From Isoetes taiwanensis (lineage: Eukaryota > Streptophyta > Lycopodiopsida > Isoetales > Isoetaceae): a stretch of DNA of 64,000 bases. The stretch spans positions 2,352,603-2,416,602 of the forward strand of contig JAJEKV010000016.1 of assembly GCA_021234155.1 (NCBI GenBank). The letters are read 5' to 3'. Positions within the stretch are counted from its first letter, which is position 1. Every line of letters starts with the position of its first letter. Below are positions 55,701 through 64,000 of this stretch, in pieces. The notes beneath the pieces were generated by a model. That model searched no databases. It worked only from the letters and a program-made list of their open reading frames with translations, and was not told the origin of the DNA. The translations under genes were made by a program, and so were the position numbers.

Positions 55701-58700
55701 CATTGAGTTCTCTGAGGAATAATATGATTTTTGTGGGATTGTTTGACTAAGCAAGCACACTTTATTCCTTGTTCAAATAAATTGAAAGCTTATGATGCTG
55801 CCACTATTTTTATTCAAGGTTTTAACGCCAAGCGTACTTTTTTGGTGGCTGACCTTGGCAGTGTGGATCTTTTGATTGGGATGCCCCCGCATCAAGAGTA
55901 TAATCCTTTGATTGACTGGGTTTCTGGTACTCTTTTGTTAGCCTTGGATGGCGGGAAAAAGACCTTTAAGTTGGTTAAGGATCTTGTGATAGCCCCCATT
56001 CCAATGGTCTCTGTTGTTCAATTTAAGCGTTTGGCAATGAAATCTCCTTTTGTTTACTTGGTGGCTTCGTGTAATAAGTCAATTACATCACCAATAAATG
56101 AACGTCAAACTTTGTTTCTTATGAATCATTCCGATGTGTTTCTAATGACATTGCCACATCATTACCTCCTCACGCCGTAAGACCACACAATTGATCTTTT
56201 GCCGGGAAAGGAACCCCCAAATCAAGCTCCTTATAGGAGAATGCATGGGCAACAAGCTGAGATTAAGCGCCAACTTGATGAGTTACTTCAAGCTGGTTTA
56301 ATTCGGCATAGTTCCTCACCTTTTGGTGCACCCGCCGCCATCGGGTCGTGAAAAAGGACAATTCTTGGCGATGTGTATTGACTACCGTGCCTTGAATAAG
56401 ATTACTATAAAAAATAAGTTTCCTATTCCACGGCGGATGATCTATTTGATCAATTACAAGGTGCTAAGGTTTTAGCCGCCTAGATCTCAAGTCCGGCTAT
56501 TGGCAACTTAAAGTGATTTTAAGATGCATAAAAAACAACTTTTAGAAAACTAACTTTTGACATTATGAGTTTCTAGTCATGTTTTTGGTCTCACAAATGC
56601 TTGTGGGCTTTTGGAGGTTAATGGGGCTAATCTTTGAGAATGTGCATGGTCATTTTGTGGTTGTTTTCTTTGATGATATTTTAGTTTTTAGTAAGTCTTT
56701 AAGAACACTATTTGCATTTGTAAGAGGTTTTTTCTCGCTATAAAAAAGAACGGATCACGCCAATACTAAGAAAAGCATATTCTTTCAATCAGAGATTGAA
56801 TACTTAGGCCATATTGTCTCGCGTGAAGGTCTCAAAGTGGATCCAGCAAAGTACATGCAATTTTAAGTTGGCCTAGTCCGCCTTCGCCAAAGGATCGCTG
56901 GCGCTCGCTTTTGGATTGTGCGCTTATTATAGAAAATTTGTCAAGAATTTGCTAGCATTGCTTTTAACTCTATTTATTAATTAAAAAGGATGTGCCTTTC
57001 TTATGGGGTGATAATCAACAAATTGCTTTTCAGGTTTTGAAGGATGCTATGGTTAACCCTCTCCCCGATCGCGACACCAAAGTTTGAGGCCCTACTTGAT
57101 GTGTGTGTTGATGCTAGTGGACCGGCTTGGGTGCGCTTTTGATGCAGAAGGTCATCCTATCGCTTTTGAAAGTCAGAAATTTTGAATCCGAAGCAGATAT
57201 AGTGTGTAAGGATAAAGAATTTTGGCTGTTATCCATGCTTTGAAGGTTTAAGGCCATTATGTTTTAGGAGGCCCGCTCATATTTTGATCGATCATCAAAG
57301 CATCAAACATATAGTTTCCCGTAAAAATTTATCCTAACGCCAACTTGGCGGGTTTTATGCAATAAAGATGATTTTACAAAGGGATTATCATCCGTAAGGA
57401 GGAATGTGGTGGGCGGACGATTAAGTAGAAGAGGTTATGAGGTATGTTCTCTCTGGCCATTGCGCCCTGGATCATTTGATGACATGAAACAACTTTATAA
57501 CCGATCCCCGATTATAAAGATATTTGGTTGATGGCTCAAACCGGTAACGCTTTTGGGTATAAGATAACGTAATGGTTTCTTGTATAAGGGTCCAAAGTTA
57601 TGTATTGTTCGCCTTTAGACAACTTATTCCGGGAAGTCCATGATGCACCTACCGCAGTCATCGTGGGCTTATCGCTACTTTGGCTAAGGTTGAACCCTAT
57701 TTCACTTGGCCCCGCTTTTGCGCCGGATGTGATGGTTCATATACGCTTTTGTGTGACGCGTACAACGCATTTCAAGAAAGTGCCTAAGAAACCTCTCATG
57801 GTATTCCCTTTGCCTTGCCTATTCCGCTAGAAAGTGGGGAACAAAGTTACTATGGATTTTCATTGTAGGTTTCCCACTGAAGTTCTCGAAGAATAATATG
57901 ATTTGGACAGCTTGTGGGATTGTTTGATCAAGCAAGCACACTTTATTCCTTGTTCAAATAAATTGAAAGCTTATGATGTCGCGAACTATTTTATTAAAGA
58001 GATATTTCGGCCCCGATGGTCTCCTCTAAGATCATTATTTCGCAATCGAGATAGGTTCAAGTTCACAAGCAAATTCGAAGGCCCTATTTATGCAATTAGG
58101 AATCAATTACGGCTTCCATCGCTTTTCATCCACAGACTGATGGGGCAATCCGAGGTGGTAAATAAGCGTTATTTTTGGCCCATCTTAAGAGGATTTGGAT
58201 AACGAACATCGTGACATTGGGGAACCCCACTTTGCCTCTTTGCCGAAGTTTGTTTATAATAACACCGCTCAGCCTACCATTAAGATGACATCTTTTCGTG
58301 CGTACCATGGTCACTGTTCGGGAACCACTTTTTAGAGTGTGTGATGATGTTCCTCTGCCGATGATTTTATTCTTGAGCATAAAGATCTTATAGACTTGCT
58401 TCTCGTGCTCAGATTCGATGATGCAAGCTACTTTTTTCAAGAAATCATCTAAGATACAGCAAACAATGACTTTAAGGAAGGTGATTGGGCATGGATGAGG
58501 ATTCACAAAGGCCACTTTAAGAAGGACGCTAAGAAAGACCTTTTGTTGTTACCGATTCCATGGACCCTTTCAAGTCATTAAAGTTATCAATGAGAATGCA
58601 TATGTTTTCATGTATTACCCCAAGATTGGAAAATGCATGACGCTTGTTAATGTCTCATTTTTAAAAGCCTATCAAGAAAAAAGATTTGCCCCAACTAGTA

Positions 58701-59014
58701 TTTTAATAGTTTAATCGGGGACCGATTGAGGATTCCAAGTTTTTTGAGCCTAAACACTTCAATGATAAATCCACTAGTGGTTCTAAGCAATATTTGGTTA
58801 AGTTTGTCAATAAGCCTATGGAGGACGCCTATGGGTTCGCGGGTAATTTATTAGAGGCCTATTCCGGAGATTCCTCGTGATGAATATCACATTCTAAGGC
58901 ACAAGACATCGGGAGGCTTCTAAGAGCCTACTAAACAGGGCCAAGAAAAAGATTATGCTAAGATATAAAAGGACTCTAGTCCCCTTTGCAGCAGAGGACC
59001 GCCAAGGATGTCAA
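55701..59014 (+). pseudogene. Element A integrase-protease chimera and pol (copy 2 of 3,837-7,147)
   Basis: It opens with a 149-codon frame (55,731-56,180) that reads through the chimeric join: LTKQAHFIPCSNKLKAYDAA, then IQGFNAKRTFLVADLGSVDL without a stop. RT (about 56,250-56,960; VVVFFDDILVFSKS near 56,660), RNase H (about 57,000-57,400), integrase (about 57,600-58,280) and tail (to about 58,990) follow but are far more broken than in copy 1. Confidence 0.78.
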
Positions 59015-59026
59015 GGGGGGAGGGAA

Positions 59027-60356
59027 TGTATTGGGTAACGGACGCGGACGCCCGTGAGAGGGATTGCATGCAATGATCACTAATTCCTACACATGGTTAC
59101 TAAACGGCCATTTGGGAACTTCTCCGAGTTCATCCGCTAATTCATGACTAGACTAGTTTTTTATAAGATTTCTCGAGATCAGCAGATATTTGATGTTGGT
59201 CATCCTATCGCTTATCACAAGAAAGAGGATGCACAATATCCATCCAATCTGGGATGAGATTACAATTGAACCTTTATTGCATGTGTAACTGATAGAACTC
59301 AAAAAATGTAATTTTGGTCCTTTCCAAATCATTGATGTTTGTGCATGCATGGGCATCATGATTGGGATTATTATGATATAGCATGCCCTGATCGAACACT
59401 CCGTAGCCGCAAGGCATCAAAATGAAAGCCCTAGATTAAAAAAGAAAAAACTAAAATAGCCGAAGTTAATCCTTTGTGAATGTAATGCTTTCTCTCGCGA
59501 CCTTGTTTCCCAAAGCTCGCTCAAGAGTTCGTGAGTCAAAGATAGCACCATCGAACATCAACTGTAAGGAGGTTTTATAGCAAATGCATTGGTTCACAAC
59601 ATCACAGCCACATGAGAAGGTAATATGTTCTCAGAGGTCATGTTTTTATTTTATATTTGCAACATTGGTTAGACCAATATTGTGTTTTGAGTTGCGATTA
59701 ATGCAAGCAACATTAGTGTTGTGTAGATGAACTCAAGTATGAGAAATTTGTCGGATTGTGTGGTTAATTAGCATGTGTACAAAATGCTTATTTCCACCAA
59801 ATAATATCATTTTCGTTTCTTGCCATTCATCACTTCCATTTTAAGGTGATTAATGAGGATTTATGGCTTCTTTTGAAGCGGCGTGTTTAAAGGTGCAATT
59901 AACTTCCTCTTAGAGTCAGTCAGTCATATTAGTCCTTCCAAAGTGCATGAGGCTGATGATGAGTCTCTATTGAAGCATTCTCGCTAAAGCAATTGACAGA
60001 TGGTATGCAAGACTCCACTAAGATGTTTTCCCTCAAGAAGCATCACAACTTTTCAATTTATCTCAGAGCTATTGTGGATATCTAAACAAATGAAAGCTTT
60101 CCCATGGAATCACGAGCTTTTCTTAGCTCACGTGCACTCGATTCCTTTATGGCACTTTTGTTATAGTTGCTGATAGGCACACAACTAAATTAAAAAAATT
60201 GAAGCCTTTTTGCCATATTTAACTAGGGTGGATGGTACTTGTAACAAATTGTCTTAGCATGTTGCTACTTGTCCATTAGCATTCCAAAAGTTAATACCAT
60301 GCATCTCCAGCTGTGGGAAAATGGTTTCACTTCATTGCAACCACTCATAACATTGC
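59027..60356. other. LTR stub and unannotated stretch (copy 2 of 7,160-8,496)
   Basis: The first about 45 bp are the truncated LTR start. The rest repeats the unannotated AT-rich stretch of copy 1 with indels, and no gene is seen. Typical differences are ctgg to ctccg and agctgg to agccgcaagg. Confidence 0.6.
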
Positions 60357-60729
60357 GTCACAAGAACCCATGCTAAAACAAGGAAAAATACTTGGAAAAA
60401 ATACGCAAGAAATACGTGAGAAAATATGCCACATGTGATTTGCAAATAATCTAAAATATGAACAAGAATCAAGAGCATAGTCCAAAAGCAGAAGACTAGA
60501 CAGATGCATAGAAGGCTCAAGACTCAAGGCGAAACCAATGGATTGCTCTACCCAAGAAAGAAACAACTTTGCATATGAGAAAAAGACGCGGAGGGAATAT
60601 CTTCGACAGCATTGGTGGCGACTTGGCAAGTTGTGTGTGACTGTAAACTAGAGGGTTGCAACCTTGACGACTATTATCTTTGTAGATATCGATCATAATG
60701 TTCATATGGATACGGTCATGATCGCCACA
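60357..60729 (-). repeat. Element B 3' LTR (copy 2)
   Basis: It matches 8,497-8,867, including the gaacaagaatcaagag block and the same internal deletion relative to 13,625-14,138. The terminal TG at the outer edge is altered (tcacaagaac). Confidence 0.75.
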
Positions 60730-60824
60730 CCATTCCCATTTTGGCGACGCCCAGTCCTGAGTCAGTGGGTCGAGTACCAAACTCTTGTCTCATTCATAAC
60801 ATCAAAGGAAACTCCATAATTTTG

Positions 60825-62140
60825 CATCAAGAGCATTAGTCATATTCTCGCAGGCTCCCGTGTTCTATCATCGGTGAGTAACCTCCCAAATCGACAAAGT
60901 AAATACAACCGTCGACGACGGCTTGGAGTCCATCCAACCTCGAACCCTGGCGATCATCAATTTCAATCGGGTGGTGGCAGCCGAGGAACACGATCTCGAA
61001 AGTATTAAATCGTGACATAGGGCTCCAATAGAGAAACATGAAATAATCGATGGAGCCGAATACCAGAGAGAGCTCGAGGCATAATGCCACATCGCTGGGA
61101 CATCTCGAGCCGGTGATCAGTAAGCGACCAAGGCGATGTGATACTGCTTGTTGCATGGACGTGAGGGAGGCAAGTGTCCCTACAAAGAAGCATGCGTCAC
61201 CAATGTAAAATTAATGAGCCGCCGATGCAACCGGCATAATCGAGCAGCACCCTATGCCCTGTAAGGGAAGATGATGCTGAAGATCCGATTGAAGAGCTGG
61301 AGTTTTCAAGTCGAGACTGGCACTAGACCGATGAAATAACACCAAAAGACCAATAAGGATCGACTAGTTTAGAAAGAACGAAGTCTGCCATCAGCATGTA
61401 TCGAACATATAGCGCATTTAAAGCCACGAAAGTGCACTGACCCAATATCCTAATAAACTAATAAAGCAATCTAATATTGGGGTTGTGGTTCCAGTCCGAT
61501 TAGTGCAGCACCGCTGCCCACCAGCCTCGATGATGATGTGATGTTAGGTGAGTGGTCGATATCAATAACTCCAAAGCTCTTCCAAAACTTGGCATTTAAC
61601 TCCAGGTCCATCACTTCTATCAATGACGACCGGCAATCCATGAAGTCTCAAACAATTACCACGTAAGAACAAGATCACCACTCTCACGGTGATGGTGACG
61701 CTGCAGGAATAAATGAGCCATCTAGAGAAAACGATCAACAACAACCGCGAATGGCAACACCGGTGCAGCCCAAATAAAGTCTACGTAAATACTAGTCCAT
61801 CTAGAATCGCAACGCTGAAGAAGGCCACGCAGGAAGACATGTCTCGAATCTGTGTCGGCTGGGTCATCAGGTGTATAGGATCAAAAGCTCGAAGAGCGAT
61901 GAAGCCTGTGCCACGAATAACTAAAGAAGTCTTGGATACTCTAAAGTGTTCGGTCATGTGAATCATGGGGCAAGCCCGGAGAACCCGCTTCGGGAAGTAC
62001 CATTTAGCACGGCCAAAATGTAAGCCCATCATGGAACATATCTCGAACCCGTAATCATAACCGACGAGTTGCTGTTGAGAAAGATAATGCAGAGCCAAGG
62101 TGTGAGATACATCTTGAGCCAATGGATCGAACGGCAAAGA
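60825..62140 (-). pseudogene. Element B integrase and chromodomain (copy 2)
   Basis: Chromodomain remnants (EIDD, then LYYFVDLGGYSP-like text) occupy about 60,836-61,000. Integrase remnants include a PDVALCLELS linker (about 61,090) and an MTEHFRVSKTS zinc-binding region (about 61,960). The catalytic motifs are only partly readable. Decay exceeds copy 1 throughout. Confidence 0.65.
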
Positions 62141-62389
62141 TGCCTAACAGACTCCAATGTTGTATCATGAGGCCTGAAAGTGAGGGCCAGTGCAGATGGA
62201 ACCGACGCCCGAATAAAATTTTGGCGATCAAGGCGATCAACAAATGCAGGATCACCGCTTGCTAGCTCAAGGAGGTAAAATGAACATCAGGCATAAAGCA
62301 TCAAAGCCTCTGAGATCCCGTGATCTGCAGACTTGATCACGAACTGCAATGAGGGACACAATACTGAACATCGATGGATTGCTTGAGGA

Positions 62390-63480
62390 CCTGCACGAAA
62401 ACATCTCCAGACTTCAATGATCCCATAGACCAAATTCTTATGGAAGCGATCCCTCCAGAACGCCTCAAAGAATCAACTACAGCCACAGCTCCTACCACAA
62501 ACTGGATAGCTGATTCTCTAAACTCCGCGAAAGCATAATTTGGCTATGGCTGCAATTCATGGTCATCCTCCTGGGTATGAGTATCGCTAAGAGTAAAAAT
62601 CACAATCAGCCACAACATACATGGACAAGGATCTGTATGAGCAAGAATCAGTAGCTGTAAAAGTATGCCACCTGCCTATTACTCCATTCAAAAATGCTAA
62701 CCTTTAATCAGTGAGAGGTGTCAAAGAAAGAGCAATCTATGAATAACCAATCCCAAATGGAACGATAAAAATTGGATAACCCAAACTTGAATATCCGAAT
62801 GGAAGAGGTGCGCCTGCCAATTCGGTAACAACGCTGTTTGACTTTTCGGGATCCACAGAGACCCATGAAGGACATCAGCAAAGAAACCACGATCCTGTCC
62901 GGCTTGGCACTACAAGCTCTTGGCATATAACCCATGGGCCTGTCAAGGACCCGCCGAATACGCTCTCTGGTGTGTTCTTTGAGAGTCTTAGAATAAATAA
63001 GAACATCATCCAAACAGATGATAACAAATGCCTAAGAACCACTAAAACTAATACAGAAGGGCCGAATACCGCAAGAGCAACGGATAAACCCAAATTGCAT
63101 AATTGTGCACACAAAACAACTGGCCCGAGCACGAAATATTGCGTTGTTTTCACCATCAACTCGATTCGATAAGATTAGCACCAAGATCAACCGTAAAATA
63201 CCTGAGCCGCCCAACAACTGGATAGGAGTCGATACCGATTTTGGGTGTCAAATGATTTTATTGAGGCCACTTAACGCATCAGAGAATCATCTTTGGACGG
63301 GCTAAAGATAGGTTTCAAAGAAGGACCCGAGGAACGTCGCAATGACGCCCGCTGGCTGATTCTCTTCAATAATTCAACCTTCGGCAGTGATAGACCATAT
63401 TGACACATGGCAACGTCCAGCTGTACATCAATAGGACAATCGCGGGCTGCCCGAAGCTTGTTGACTTGACTTCAGCAGTA
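62390..63480 (-). pseudogene. Element B reverse transcriptase and RNase H (copy 2)
   Basis: RT shows [14 protein letters not shown] at about 63,013-62,972 (YLDD box) and flanking fragments. RNase H is recognisable only by alignment with copy 1 (aattcatggtcatcctcc block near 62,551). Every domain carries new small indels. Confidence 0.65.
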
Positions 63481-63844
63481 AAACATCGCCGCTCTGAATT
63501 CTGAAGCATTGGGAGTGCATTAACGATGTGGGGCTAGTTGACGTGTGAACTCCTGATTGCAAAATACAACTTGATCTGCCTCTGATTTAACCCATGAAGA
63601 AATATAAAGGAGGAAGGAACAGGAGCAAGAACAAGAATAAAGAAATACAGGAGCAAACGGAGTAGAACCGGAGTCGACATCACGAACGGGTCAACCGATG
63701 GCGGTAACCGGGAGTAGGAGAGCCAAATTGAAACATCGCTGGAAATGAAACACAAGAACTGAATCAAGAGCCCAAGATACCGCACTTTAGCTCAAAGTAG
63801 ATGTTGGTGCAGGCTCGAACCCAACAACCGAACTTAGTACCCAT

Positions 63845-64000
63845 GCTATTATTCATGGAGGACCTCCAGTCTTAAAGCAGCCATTAGATTTTGGTGTCTA
63901 GCCAGATAATCAGCTTTGAAATGGCAGAGAGACGAGTCGTTTTTCCAATCACAAGCGCTACCCGGTCCCATCTATAGAATCAGCAATCGAAGTACACGCG
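63845..64000 (+). pseudogene. Element B inverted gag segment, left edge (copy 2)
   Basis: atggaggacctccagtct at about 63,856 and gataatcagct at about 63,905 repeat the start of the inverted gag block at 12,262, next to the minus-strand linker. The inversion breakpoint is therefore shared by both copies. It is cut by the window end. Confidence 0.65.

Larger units (their letters stand above)
60357..64000 (-). mobile_element. Element B, second copy, cut by the window end
   Basis: It repeats 8,497 to about 12,430 in the same orientation: 3' LTR 60,357-60,729 with purine tract (60,730-60,742), chromodomain (about 60,825-61,090), integrase (about 61,100-62,140), RNase H (about 62,390-62,700), RT with [14 protein letters not shown] (about 63,013), linker, and the start of the inverted gag block at about 63,850. 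The gag N-half and 5' LTR lie beyond the window. Frames are shorter than in copy 1 because of many 1-4 base indels. Confidence 0.82.

Noticed and set aside
1-64000. tRNA or rRNA genes
   Set aside because: No cloverleaf with A/B boxes and no conserved rRNA words were noticed. The TGGTATC..GAGC words are retrotransposon primer sites.

Overview
This is nuclear DNA of a land plant, probably an early-diverging vascular plant such as a fern. The reasons are split genes with GT-AG introns, a pentatricopeptide-repeat (PPR) locus, two lineages of chromodomain Ty3/Gypsy retrotransposons, a plant-type LINE, and long AT-rich intergenic DNA. There are no bacterial operons, rRNA or recognisable tRNA genes. 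Almost every long reading frame belongs to a transposable element and is broken by stops or frameshifts. Clade assignments come from motifs only, without any search.

Layout. (1) 1-7,205: rearranged fragments of Ty3/Gypsy element A (short LTR of about 0.2 kb, initiator tRNA-Met-like primer site), with an inverted head-to-head junction near 3,836. (2) 8,497-14,138: a near-complete minus-strand element B with two LTRs, a polypurine tract, a probable 5-bp target duplication, a classical chromodomain, and an internal inversion of its gag-protease segment. (3) 14.2-20.4 kb: the most gene-like unique stretch, with a foldback repeat, an unrecognised minus-strand gene with a 36-nt microexon, and a minus-strand PPR pseudogene. 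(4) 20.4-22.9 kb: a truncated LINE. (5) 22.9-33.9 kb: a longer plus-strand copy of element A interrupted by two unidentified insertions of 2.1 and 2.6 kb, then a gag-deleted derivative, then the 5' part of another copy. (6) 33,938-51,199: a 17.3-kb block bounded by about 30-bp imperfect terminal inverted repeats and a 5-bp GATAA duplication, inserted cleanly in element A gag. (7) 51,200-64,000: the rest of the interrupted gag-pol, then a second copy of everything seen at 1 to about 12.43 kb, same order and orientation, shifted by about 51.8 to 51.6 kb.

The most interesting object is the 17.3-kb inverted-repeat element. Near its right end is a degenerate transposase-like gene (CC..C motif, LDNCRAK, HTHEDVD). 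Its left half holds a long minus-strand gene with an RG-rich N-terminus and a DGQHS (ParB-like) motif, possibly followed by a methyltransferase-like region, plus an FCP1/HAD-like phosphatase fragment. The minus-strand gene starts in a 340-bp divergent promoter with two E2F-type sites facing a small plus-strand split gene. It may be a large transposon carrying DNA-transaction and regulatory cargo, which I cannot place in a named superfamily.

The large direct duplication differs between copies mostly by small indels, many at CTG/CAG and CG. It could be an old segmental duplication, or one locus represented twice in an incompletely polished long-read assembly. This matters for every 'pseudogene' call here.
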